From Faecalibacterium sp. I4-3-84 (GTDB lineage Bacteria > Bacillota > Clostridia > Oscillospirales > Ruminococcaceae), in contig NZ_CP094466.1 in assembly GCF_023347255.1 (NCBI RefSeq), positions 1,488,001 to 1,552,000 of the forward strand: a DNA stretch of 64,000 nucleotides, written 5' to 3'. The first letter of the stretch is position 1; every line of letters begins with the position of its first letter. Both the position numbers and the translations under genes were made by a program. Below the pieces are notes generated by a model. That model worked only from the letters and a program-made list of their open reading frames with translations, was not told the origin of the DNA and searched no databases. Below are positions 15,788-24,056 of this stretch, piece after piece.

Positions 15788-16891
15788 ATGCTCAACTTTC
15801 TCACGACCACCACAGTATGCGGCTTTTCGCTGTATCATGTGCTGGCCTTCTTCCTCATTTATTCCTGCACCGGCTGGTGTCTGGAGGTCATCTTTGCCGC
15901 CGCCACCACCGGTCAGCTGGTGAACCGCGGCTTTCTCAACGGCCCGGTGTGCCCCATTTACGGCTTCGGCATGGTCATCGTGCTGTTCGCCCTGACCCCT
16001 CTGCAGGACAGCGTCCTGCTGCTGTACATCGGCGGTGTCATCCTGCCCAGTGCGCTGGAACTGGTAGGCGGCTGGGCACTGTATAAGCTCTATCACACCC
16101 GCTGGTGGGACTACAGCGACTTTCCCTTCAACATTGGCGGCTATATCTGTCTGGAATTCAGCCTGCTGTGGGGCGTGGGCACGCTGGTGGTCATGCGCAT
16201 CGTCCACCCGGTCGTCGCCGGTCTTGTGGATATGGTCCCGCCCTTTGTGGGCTTTGTCGTTATGTGTGTGCTCTATGCGGTCTACGCGGCAGACGTAGTC
16301 GTTACGGCCTTTGCCGCCTCCGGTCTGGCCAAGACGCTGGATGCCATGGAGCAGCTGGCTGACAGTATCCATGCCGTCAGCGATGCCATGACCCAGCTGC
16401 TGGGCACCACCACCCTGAACGCCGACCAGAAGCTGGACGAGCAGCGCCTGCAGCTCAAGCTTGCCGCCGCCGAGGCCCGCGAAGCCGCACCGGAAAAGCG
16501 TGCCCTGCGTGAAACGCTGGCCGCCGTCCGTGCCAAGACCGCTGAGGCCCGCGAGGCGGCAAAGCATGCTTCCGAGATCGCCAAGCTCAACACGGCCGAA
16601 GCCGCCAAGGCTGCACAGCTGGCCGCCAAGGGCACGATAGAGCGCGCTGCCGAGCTGCTGCGTCTGGAACAGCTGGCCGAGGAGCTGCAGGCCCGCAGCG
16701 ATGAAATGCAGGCCCAGCTGCTGCGCACCCCCCGCATCGTTGGCCCGCGCCGTATGCTGCGCGCCTTCCCCGGCCTGAAGCATGGCGTAAAAAAGACCAC
16801 CCTCAAGGCCCTGCGCCTTGGTCTTGCCCGCCGGGAAAGCCCTGAAGAAGAACCGAAGAAAAACGGCTCCGACACCCGCAAGGATGCCTGA
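15788..16891 (+). CDS. CmpB-type putative ABC-transporter permease with coiled-coil tail
   Basis: 367 residues. The N-terminal ~165 residues contain five or six membrane segments and the family signature FFLIYSCTGWCLEVIF...FLNGPVCPIYGFG, as in the CmpB/ABC type IV permease-like family (PF06541). From about residue 180 to 310 the sequence is Ala/Glu/Lys-rich with heptad spacing, a long coiled coil, and the basic C-terminus is cytoplasmic. The family has no established substrate. GGAGGTG precedes the ATG. Confidence 0.8.
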   Translation: MLNFLTTTTVCGFSLYHVLAFFLIYSCTGWCLEVIFAAATTGQLVNRGFLNGPVCPIYGFGMVIVLFALTPLQDSVLLLYIGGVILPSALELVGGWALYKLYHTRWWDYSDFPFNIGGYICLEFSLLWGVGTLVVMRIVHPVVAGLVDMVPPFVGFVVMCVLYAVYAADVVVTAFAASGLAKTLDAMEQLADSIHAVSDAMTQLLGTTTLNADQKLDEQRLQLKLAAAEAREAAPEKRALRETLAAVRAKTAEAREAAKHASEIAKLNTAEAAKAAQLAAKGTIERAAELLRLEQLAEELQARSDEMQAQLLRTPRIVGPRRMLRAFPGLKHGVKKTTLKALRLGLARRESPEEEPKKNGSDTRKDA

Positions 16892-16902
16892 GACCGCTGC
16901 CC

Positions 16903-16938
16903 AAAAGACCGCTGCACAGGAATGCAGCGGTCTTTTTA
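16903..16938 (+). terminator. Rho-independent terminator
   Basis: AAAAGACCGCTGC and GCAGCGGTCTTTTT pair around a short loop just after the CmpB-like gene. Confidence 0.9.
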
Positions 16939-17001
16939 TGCCCCGCCTTCCGGACCCGTCCGGCGTTCCGTTCTTTTTTGCCGCAAAGTTTTAAATATCT
17001 A

Positions 17002-17030
17002 TTTTCAAAGGTTTAAAATCGTGCTATACT
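17002..17030 (+). promoter_or_regulatory. Possible promoter of the GGDEF-EAL gene
   Basis: TATACT (17025-17030) as -10 with TTTTCA 17 bases upstream. It is weak at -35. Confidence 0.4.
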
Positions 17031-17083
17031 GTTTTATAGAATGCCACATTTTGTCGAAAACATCCAACAGCGAGGGATTTATC

Positions 17084-19777
17084 ATGTTCGAAGAACTGAA
17101 GTTGAATGAAAATGTCGGCGCACCGCAACCCGATGCACTTGCACAGATCGCTCGCAAAGACGACTTCCTGCAGCAGCTGCAGGAGTTTCTGGCGCAGCAC
17201 AAAGGCGAGAACTGGTGTGTTGCCGCCATCGATATCGAGCATTTTAAACTGTATACCGAGCTGTACGGTTCTCAGCAGGCGCACAGCCTGCTGCTGTCTC
17301 TTACAGCCCTTCTGCTGGAGCACAGCAAGGCAACCGGTTCTCCGGTGGGCTACCTCGGCAGCGACGATTTTGTGCTCTGCCTGCCGGATGACAAAGAACA
17401 GCAGCTGGCCATCATCAGCCATCTGCAGACCTGCGTGAACGACTACAGGCAGGGCGTTACCTCCTTCTTGTCTTTTGGTGTGTGCCCTGTGGCCGAGCAT
17501 CCAGATGCTGACGTACAAACCCTGTGCAGCTATGCACAGATCGCATCGGTAGACCCCAGCCCGGCCGTAGGCGGGATGCACCGCTTTACTCCGGCCATGC
17601 TCAACCGTCTCAAGAAGCAGCGTCAGCTGCTGAGCGAGCTGGAGCTCGCCCTGAAAAATCACGAGTTCTGCTTCTTTCTGCAGCCCAAGTGCAACAGCAT
17701 GACCCGCGCCATCGTGGGCATGGAAGCACTGGTGCGCTGGAACCATCCCACCCGCGGCTGCGTGCCCCCGGCCGAGTTCATGCCCCTGCTGGAAAGCACC
17801 GGCCTTGTGACCCAGCTGGATCAGTACATCTGGGAGTCTGTCTGCAAGACCCTGCACAAGTGGCAGGAGAGCGGCAGCAATCTTGTGCCTGTATCTGTGA
17901 ACGTTTCTGTGGTGGATATCGTCAATCTGGATGTGCCGCAGATCTTCTCCAACCTTGTGGAAAAGTATCAGCTGGAGCCAAAGCTCCTGCTGGCCGAGAT
18001 CACCGAGACCATGCTGGCCGAAAACGCTTCTCTGATGGAAAACACCATCCAGGGCCTGCACCGCAAAGGTTTCTCTGTGATGATGGACGACTTTGGCAGC
18101 GGCTATTCTTCGCTGAATATGCTCAAGGACACCAATGTGGATGCCATCAAGCTGGACATGAAGCTCATCGACATGAACCAGCAAAACCGCAGCAAGGGCG
18201 TGCAGATCGTGGAATCGGTGGTGGATATGGCCCACCGCCTGAATCTGCCCATCATCGCCGAAGGCGTGGAAACGCCGGAGCAGGTCTCCATGCTGCAGGC
18301 CGCCGACTGCCTGTATACGCAGGGCTATTATTTCTACAAGCCCATGCCGGTGGAGAACGCCGAGGCCCTGCTGGCCCAGCCCAACAGCGAGGATTACTGG
18401 GATATGCGCCGCGACCTGATGCGCCGTGACCGCCGGGTCCCCATCTCCAACAGCGAGCAGACCGCACTGGCGCTGCAGGCCTACCAGATCTTTGCGGACA
18501 ATGTGCTGGAGCTTTCTCTGCTGAACCTTTCCACCGGCGAATACCGGGTCATCAAGCGGGACCCGCGCCTGCCCGGTGCGGGTTCGGACACTGAGGAGGA
18601 CTTTGCCGCTTACTGTGAGCGCATGGTGACGAATAAGGTGATCCACCCGGACGACGCGGAGATGTTCACCGACCAGACCGATTTGGAGCCCCTGCGCTCC
18701 GCTGTTTTCAGCACCCAGCAGCCGGAGGCCTACCGCTTCCGCAAAAACGTGTCCGGTCAGTTCGTGTGGATCACCATGGAATTTCTGCCCTGCCGCAACT
18801 GCTGCGCCCAGAACCCCTGGGCCACCGTGGTGGTGCGTGAGGATGCACAGGCCGACCATCTCAGCGAGGAGCTGGACTTCTCCTACAGCCACGACACCCT
18901 GACCGGCCTGCTGAACCGCAGCCTCTTTGAGACCGATCTGCGGACGCTGCAGTCCAGCGAATACGACTCCATGGTGTGCACCTACATCGATGTGGTGGGC
19001 CTGCACGAGATCAACAACCATCTGGGCCACCGCAGCGGCGATGCCATGCTCTGCTTCATTGCCAATGCGGCCCGCAAGTTCTTTGCTTCCAGCCGCATCT
19101 ACCGCATCGGCGGTGACGAATTCGTGATCCTCACCCCGAACCAGCCGCCCTACAGCGTGTGGGTGGCTGTGGACAAGATGCGTGCTTTCCTGCGCGAGAA
19201 GGAATATGAGATCTCGGTGGGCATCCAGAACACCAACGACCTGCACCGGCTGGACGATGCCATGAATCAGGCCGAAGCTGCCATGCGGCAGGACAAGCAG
19301 GCCTATTATGCCCGCAACGGCCAGGAGCGCCAGCTGCGGGGCCTGAACGAGAAGCTGGAGCAGACCCTGACCGAAAAGCGGGATGCCGAGCATTTCCTGC
19401 GGATCCTTGCCCCCAAGTACAAGAGCGTGTTCGTTGTGGATTTGAAGACCGACCGTATGCGCGGCGTGATCGTCCCGGACTATTTCCAGAAAATTCTGGA
19501 TGCCTCCGGCGGCTCTTATATTGCCGTTCTGCAGCAGTACCGTGATACGCTGGTAGAGCCCGCCTGCCGCGAGAGTCTGGCAGACCTGCTGGATTACAAT
19601 TATATCCGCAGCAAGGTCCTGACCGGTGACATCGTGGAGCGCACCTATAAAAAGACCGACGGCACCACCTTCTGCGTCAAGGTGACACCCTATTCCAAGA
19701 GCGGAACTCACATTGATGAGACCATCTGGATCTTCTCCTGTGAGGATGCAGCTCTTACCCCCCCCCAGACGAAATAA
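17084..19777 (+). CDS. c-di-GMP phosphodiesterase/cyclase: degenerate GGDEF - EAL - linker - GGDEF
   Basis: 897 residues from the ATG at 17084 (GAGGGATTTATC upstream). Residues 20-150: a GGDEF-like domain with GSDDF at the signature. Residues 185-440: an EAL domain with GMEALVRW, EITETM, MMDDFGSGYSS, IKLDMKLI and EGVETPEQ, i.e. the metal and c-di-GMP ligands present. Residues about 480-620: an unassigned PAS-like linker. Residues about 630-780: a second GGDEF domain entered by DTLTGLLNRSLFE and with intact RIGGDEFVIL. A further ~110-residue C-terminal domain follows. EAL between two GGDEF domains is unusual. No membrane segment, so cytosolic. The last codons contain nine consecutive C (19758-19766). 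Confidence 0.88.
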   Translation: MFEELKLNENVGAPQPDALAQIARKDDFLQQLQEFLAQHKGENWCVAAIDIEHFKLYTELYGSQQAHSLLLSLTALLLEHSKATGSPVGYLGSDDFVLCLPDDKEQQLAIISHLQTCVNDYRQGVTSFLSFGVCPVAEHPDADVQTLCSYAQIASVDPSPAVGGMHRFTPAMLNRLKKQRQLLSELELALKNHEFCFFLQPKCNSMTRAIVGMEALVRWNHPTRGCVPPAEFMPLLESTGLVTQLDQYIWESVCKTLHKWQESGSNLVPVSVNVSVVDIVNLDVPQIFSNLVEKYQLEPKLLLAEITETMLAENASLMENTIQGLHRKGFSVMMDDFGSGYSSLNMLKDTNVDAIKLDMKLIDMNQQNRSKGVQIVESVVDMAHRLNLPIIAEGVETPEQVSMLQAADCLYTQGYYFYKPMPVENAEALLAQPNSEDYWDMRRDLMRRDRRVPISNSEQTALALQAYQIFADNVLELSLLNLSTGEYRVIKRDPRLPGAGSDTEEDFAAYCERMVTNKVIHPDDAEMFTDQTDLEPLRSAVFSTQQPEAYRFRKNVSGQFVWITMEFLPCRNCCAQNPWATVVVREDAQADHLSEELDFSYSHDTLTGLLNRSLFETDLRTLQSSEYDSMVCTYIDVVGLHEINNHLGHRSGDAMLCFIANAARKFFASSRIYRIGGDEFVILTPNQPPYSVWVAVDKMRAFLREKEYEISVGIQNTNDLHRLDDAMNQAEAAMRQDKQAYYARNGQERQLRGLNEKLEQTLTEKRDAEHFLRILAPKYKSVFVVDLKTDRMRGVIVPDYFQKILDASGGSYIAVLQQYRDTLVEPACRESLADLLDYNYIRSKVLTGDIVERTYKKTDGTTFCVKVTPYSKSGTHIDETIWIFSCEDAALTPPQTK

Positions 19778-19786
19778 GTGACTAAA

Positions 19787-19830
19787 GAAAAAGAGACGGC
19801 TGATTTGAACGATCAGCCGTCTCTTTTTTA
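19787..19830 (+). terminator. Rho-independent terminator (bidirectional)
   Basis: AAAAAGAGACGGCTGAT pairs with ATCAGCCGTCTCTTTTTT. It serves the GGDEF-EAL gene and, read the other way, the nucleotidyltransferase gene ending at 19833. Confidence 0.9.
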
Positions 19831-19832
19831 GT

Positions 19833-20753
19833 TTATGCCCACAAATTCTCCGGGTACTGGCCCCCTGCCGTTTTGCGGGCAATGGCTTCCACCACCAGCG
19901 GCTTGTCCTCACGGTAGGTAACGCCGTACCATTTATCTGTGCTGCGCAGCACCTGAATTTTTGCCTTGCCCTCTTCGATCAGCTCCGTGACCACCAGCGG
20001 CAGGAAATACTCACACTTGAGCGGGTTTTTAGGCAGATTTTCGGTCAGCCAGCCCGCAAAGCGCTGCTCGGCTTCGTCCAGAAAGCTTTTGCCAAAGCCC
20101 CACAGGTTCATACTCACCGGGGTATCGCCGGGCAGGTCGGTCCAGCTTGCGCCGCCGTCCTCGGTGAAGTGTACGCCGTTTTCGTACGTTTCAATGCGGG
20201 TGCGTTCGGTCACACTGTGCAGGGTGCCGTCGGGTTCGGTCACGCATACGCCGCGGGCCACGCTGCCATTCTCGGAGACAGTGTTCCGGAGCAGGTAGCT
20301 TACCATGCAGTAATCGTAATAGCTGCCGTCCTCGTGGGTGGACAGGTAATCATACATCACCCGGAAGGCCTCCGGGCCGTAATAATCATCGGCATTGATG
20401 ACTGCAAACGGGCCGTCGATGAGGTCCTTTGCAGCCAGAACGGCGTGGCAGGTGCCCCAGGGCTTGACACGGCCCTCCGGCACGGCAAAGCCTGCGGGCA
20501 GCTCATCCAGCTGCTGGAAGGCATATTTCACGTTCATGGCCTTGGATACACGCTCGCCGATCGCTGCCTTGAAAGCATCCTCGATCTCATGCTTGATAAC
20601 AAAGATCACCGTCTCAAAGCCTGCGCGGCGGGCATCGTAAAGGGAATAGTCCACGATCACCTGACCGTTCGGCCCCACCGGGTCGATCTGCTTCATGCCG
20701 CCGTAGCGGCTGCCCATGCCAGCCGCCATGACCACCAGTACCGGTTTGTTCAT
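19833..20753 (-). CDS. Sugar-phosphate nucleotidyltransferase family protein
   Basis: 306 residues from the ATG at 20753 (GGGGAGGAA upstream). The N-terminus KPVLVVMAAGMGSRYGGMKQ is the nucleotide-binding loop of GT-A type nucleotidyltransferases. FAVINADDYYGPEAF carries the metal-binding Asp. The remainder (VSMNLWGFGKSFLDEAEQRF, PLVVTELIEEGKAKIQVL) resembles the NTP_transferase proteins found in Clostridia as single genes, sometimes linked to aminoglycoside phosphotransferase-like kinases. The sugar is not predictable. Not a typical RfbA or GlmU: no hexapeptide repeats. Confidence 0.85.
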   Translation of the reverse strand: MNKPVLVVMAAGMGSRYGGMKQIDPVGPNGQVIVDYSLYDARRAGFETVIFVIKHEIEDAFKAAIGERVSKAMNVKYAFQQLDELPAGFAVPEGRVKPWGTCHAVLAAKDLIDGPFAVINADDYYGPEAFRVMYDYLSTHEDGSYYDYCMVSYLLRNTVSENGSVARGVCVTEPDGTLHSVTERTRIETYENGVHFTEDGGASWTDLPGDTPVSMNLWGFGKSFLDEAEQRFAGWLTENLPKNPLKCEYFLPLVVTELIEEGKAKIQVLRSTDKWYGVTYREDKPLVVEAIARKTAGGQYPENLWA

Positions 20754-20883
20754 ATAAGGTTCCTCCCCCTGTTCAGGCCGCAACTGCGGCAGAATATTTA
20801 TTGTCTCATTATACTCCATTTTGGACAGAAAAACAATTTGAAATGGCTCCGCTGTGCCATTATTCCAGCTTATTTTTACCGTG

Positions 20884-21069
20884 CTCGCCCTCTCAGGCGC
20901 TAACGCGCCAGATTCCCTCTTTTGTCGCTGCACGACATCTTCCCCCGGCGCGGGGGAAGTCTTTCCTCAAAGGGGGAGCCTCTGGCGGAACCGCATACTT
21001 TGCGTGGATTGCCAAGGCCTCTCACTTTGGGAGAAGTGGCATTGCGCAAGCAATGACGGAGAGGGCGAG
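20884..21069. repeat. Dispersed intergenic repeat, family 1, copy R3
   Basis: Ends CTCGCCCTCTCA and GAGAGGGCGAG. Internal TTTTGTCGCTGCACGACATC, CTTCCCCCGGCGCGGGGGAAG and CAAAGGGGGAGCC are shared with R4. It lies between divergent genes. Confidence 0.85.
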
Positions 21070-21128
21070 GTTGCCGACCTTCTGCAAGTCAAAATTTCCA
21101 AAATATGCAATTTATTCTTGCAAAAGTA

Positions 21129-21157
21129 TTGTTTTTGCCATATAAATATTGTATAAT
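21129..21157 (+). promoter_or_regulatory. Sigma-A promoter of the membrane protein gene at 21247
   Basis: TTGTTT (21129-21134), 17-base spacer, TATAAT (21152-21157), 90 bases before the ATG. Confidence 0.65.
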
Positions 21158-21246
21158 GGCGATATCATTGCAGGTTTTACCTGTCAAAAAGCGTCCTTTA
21201 GTGAAAGCAAAGCTTTCCAATACGATCAAGAAAGAGGTATTTTATC

Positions 21247-21768
21247 ATGAATGAAGCCGTTACCAAGCGCTTTCTGCTGTATTTCCGCCTGATGCTGCTG
21301 GTGTGGATCCTGATCGCCAACGCCATCATCCATGTGACCGGTCTGGAGTATAGCTGGCTGATCTTCCTGAGCAATATCATGATGTTCACGCTGGAAGGCG
21401 ATGTGAAGGATTGCTTCGTCACCGTTGAGCTGGGTGGTCTTGTGGGCCTGATCCTCACTGTGATCGCTCTGCTTTCCATCACGGCCCTGACCCCGGTGCT
21501 GGGCGGCTTCTTCGGCTTCCTCATCCCGCTGGCCGTGGTGCTGTTCATCCTCATCATCCTGCACCCCTACGCACCCAAGGTGCTGAACAACGTGGGCTTT
21601 GCCTACCTGACTGTGGCCTGCATCGACACCACCGCTCTGGCCACCCACCTGCCCCAGTTCTTCATCACCTTCATCGTGGGTTCCGTTCTCTTCAACGGCG
21701 TGTGCGTGCTTCTGATGAAGCCCGCCAAGGCTCTGGCCGTCAAGAGCGTTCAGAAGGAAAATGCCTGA
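21247..21768 (+). CDS. Five-helix integral membrane protein, unknown
   Basis: 173 residues, start at the ATG at 21247 with GAAAGAGG upstream. About five hydrophobic segments: residues 10-30, 36-48, 58-78, 88-106 and 135-155. One acidic loop (EGDVKDCFVTVELGG) and a basic C-terminal tail. No motif that I can assign. It has its own promoter and terminator, so it is monocistronic. Not recognised. Confidence 0.75.
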   Translation: MNEAVTKRFLLYFRLMLLVWILIANAIIHVTGLEYSWLIFLSNIMMFTLEGDVKDCFVTVELGGLVGLILTVIALLSITALTPVLGGFFGFLIPLAVVLFILIILHPYAPKVLNNVGFAYLTVACIDTTALATHLPQFFITFIVGSVLFNGVCVLLMKPAKALAVKSVQKENA

Positions 21769-21790
21769 TTTCCTTTTTATAAAGCATCCA

Positions 21791-21836
21791 ACGCCAAAGG
21801 CCGCTGTTTCCATTTGAGCAGCGGCCTTTGGCGTTT
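21791..21836 (+). terminator. Rho-independent terminator
   Basis: ACGCCAAAGGCCGCTG pairs with CAGCGGCCTTTGGCGT, after the membrane protein gene. Confidence 0.9.
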
Positions 21837-21845
21837 CGCTGCAGC

Positions 21846-21887
21846 AAAAAAAGCGCCGCTCTCCCCTGCCGGGAAAGCGGCGCTTTG
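21846..21887 (-). terminator. Rho-independent terminator of thrS
   Basis: On the minus strand AAAGCGCCGCTTTCCC pairs with GGGAGAGCGGCGCTTTTTTT, directly after thrS. Confidence 0.88.
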
Positions 21888-21904
21888 TGTTTTGCAGTGT
21901 CTGC

Positions 21905-23689
21905 TTACAGGCTGCGGTTGCGGATCTCGGCAGTCACCTTTGCGATGAACGCATCCAGCTCCATCGTGGTGGTCTCGCCCTTGCGGTCACGCACCGAGAT
22001 GTTGCCTGCCTCGGCTTCCTTGGCACCCAGAACCAGCATATACGGCACACGGTCCACCTGCTGTGCCTCGCGGATCTTGTAGCCGATCTTCTGGTTGTCG
22101 TCGTCCAGCACAACACGGACACCGGCTTCCACCAGCTTTTCGGTCACGCCCTCGGCGTAGTCCAGCGTCTTTTCGGAGACGGGCAGCACCTTGACCTGCG
22201 TGGGAGCCAGCCAGGTGGGGAACTTGCCCTTGGTCTCTTCGATCAGGTAAGCCATGAAGCGGTCCAGAGAGCCCAGGATGGCGCGGTGCAGCACCACGGG
22301 GGTCTTTTCGGTGCCGTCCTTGTCCACGTAGGTCAGGTGGAACTTTGCGGGCAGGCAGAAGTCCAGCTGGCAGGTGGACAGGGTGTACTCGGCACCCACG
22401 GCGGGCTTGACGTTCACGTCCAGCTTGGGGCCGTAGAAGGCAGCCTCGCCGATCTCCTCGGTGAAGTGGATGCCCAGCTCGGTCAGCACTTCGCGCAGGG
22501 CCTGCTCTGCATGGTTCCACATGGCATCATCGTCGTGGTACTTCTTCTTATCGGCAGGATCACGCAGGCTCAGCACGCAGCGGTAATCGGTAATGTTGAA
22601 GTCCTTGTACACCTCAAAGATCAGGTCGCACACGTTTGCGACCTCGCTCTTGATCTGCTCCGGGGTGCAGAACAGGTGAGCATCGTTCTGGCAGAAGTGA
22701 CGGCCGCGCTCGATGCCCTTCAGGGTGCCGGAGGACTCGTAACGGAAATCGTGGGCGATCTCACCGATGCGCATGGGCAGGTCACGGTAAGAATGGGGAC
22801 GATTTGCGTAGATCATCATGTGGTGGGGGCAGTTCATCGGGCGCAGAACATAGCTCTCGCCCTCCATCTCCATGGCGGGGAACATGTTCTCACGGTAGTG
22901 ATCCCAGTGACCGGAGGTCTTATACAGGTTCACAGTGCCGATGCAGGGAGTCATAACGTGCAGATAGCCGCGTGCACGCTCCTTCTCCTTGATATAGTTC
23001 TCCAGCTCCTGCCAGACGGTGTAGCCTGCGGGCAGGAACATGGGCAGGCCGCGGCCAACCAGATCGTCGGTCATGAACAGGCCCATTTCCTTGCCGATCT
23101 TGCGGTGATCGCGCTCACGGGCCTCCTGCTGCTCCTTCTCCCAAGCATCCAGCTCTTCCTGATTGCGGAAGGCCACGCCATTGATGCGGGTGAGCATCTT
23201 GTTTTCCTTGTCGTTCTTCCAGTATGCGCCGGACTGCTGGGTGATCTTGAAGGCCTTCAGCGCCTTGGTGTAGGTCAGGTGGGGTCCGATGCACATATCC
23301 ACGTACTCGCCCTGCTGGAAGAAGCTGAACTCGGTCTCATCGGCCAGATCCGCCATGTGCTCGATCTTGTAGTTCTCCTTGCGCTCTTCCATCAGCTTCA
23401 CGGCCTCGGCGCGGGGCAGGATGAAGGGCTTGATGGGCAAATTCTCCTTGACGATCTTGCGCATCTCTTTTTCGATGTTTGCCAGATCCTCGTCGCTGAG
23501 CTTCTGGTCGCCCAGATCGACATCGTAGTAGAAGCCGTTCTCGGTAGCGGGGCCGAAGGCGAAATCAGCCTGCGGATACAGGCGCTTGATGGCCTGCGCC
23601 ATGATGTGGGCTGCGGTGTGGCGGATAACGTGCAGTTCCTGATCCTGCGGGCACTCGTCCACATGACCGTCCTTATAGATGATCTTCAT
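21905..23689 (-). CDS. thrS: Threonyl-tRNA synthetase (short, without TGS domain)
   Basis: 594 residues from the ATG at 23689 (AAAGGAGC upstream). The N-terminal ~20 residues lead straight into the editing domain (RHTAAHIMAQAIKR, HxxxH at about 24-28), so the usual TGS domain is missing. The class II core holds RPMNCPHHMMIY with the zinc Cys, motif 2 in FRYESSGTLKGIERGRHF, and motif 3 in VVLHRAILGSLDRF. The C-terminal anticodon-binding domain ends with EIRNRSL. It charges tRNA(Thr) and removes Ser-tRNA(Thr). Expression is controlled by the T-box leader upstream. Confidence 0.97.
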   Translation of the reverse strand: MKIIYKDGHVDECPQDQELHVIRHTAAHIMAQAIKRLYPQADFAFGPATENGFYYDVDLGDQKLSDEDLANIEKEMRKIVKENLPIKPFILPRAEAVKLMEERKENYKIEHMADLADETEFSFFQQGEYVDMCIGPHLTYTKALKAFKITQQSGAYWKNDKENKMLTRINGVAFRNQEELDAWEKEQQEARERDHRKIGKEMGLFMTDDLVGRGLPMFLPAGYTVWQELENYIKEKERARGYLHVMTPCIGTVNLYKTSGHWDHYRENMFPAMEMEGESYVLRPMNCPHHMMIYANRPHSYRDLPMRIGEIAHDFRYESSGTLKGIERGRHFCQNDAHLFCTPEQIKSEVANVCDLIFEVYKDFNITDYRCVLSLRDPADKKKYHDDDAMWNHAEQALREVLTELGIHFTEEIGEAAFYGPKLDVNVKPAVGAEYTLSTCQLDFCLPAKFHLTYVDKDGTEKTPVVLHRAILGSLDRFMAYLIEETKGKFPTWLAPTQVKVLPVSEKTLDYAEGVTEKLVEAGVRVVLDDDNQKIGYKIREAQQVDRVPYMLVLGAKEAEAGNISVRDRKGETTTMELDAFIAKVTAEIRNRSL

Positions 23690-23721
23690 AATGTTTGCTC
23701 CTTTGACAGATAAAGTAAAAC

Positions 23722-24005
23722 AAAAAAGCGCTTCATCCCGCACACTTACTCACGGGATGAAGCGCCTGAAAAAATCAGAAACGTTCCACGGTTCCACCCG
23801 AATTGCGTGCTTTTCTGCACGCCACTCGCTGTGCTGTAACGGGCGCACCCGGCAGAGGTTCTCCTCTGCGCTCTGCGGTGGTAGAGCTCCGGCACATGAC
23901 AGGCTGCTTGCAGCGCCCTTGCGGGGCAGCCCTCTCTGGATCATGGAGAAACGGGAACTCAGTTTGTCCGCATCATCGCTTTTACAGGATGAAACTACGC
24001 TGATT
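23722..24005 (-). promoter_or_regulatory. T-box leader of thrS
   Basis: On the minus strand the T-box proper GGTGGAACCGTGGAACG is at 23799-23783. It is followed by a terminator in which AGGCGCTTCATCCCG pairs with CGGGATGAAGCGCTTTTTT (23766-23722). Upstream (about 23810-24005) lies a structured Stem I region with an AGAGAGGG element. An ACC triplet in the TCTACCACCGC stretch is a reasonable Thr specifier but is not proven. Uncharged tRNA(Thr) would favour the antiterminator and read-through into thrS. Confidence 0.92.
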
Positions 24006-24056
24006 GTAGCACGTCCCGCGGAAAAAATCAAGAGACGCAGCCATGAAATTTTTTCT

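Noticed and set aside
19758-19766. C9 run at the end of the GGDEF-EAL gene as phase variation
   Set aside because: Slippage would alter only the last few residues, so a switching role is weak; noted under the gene instead.
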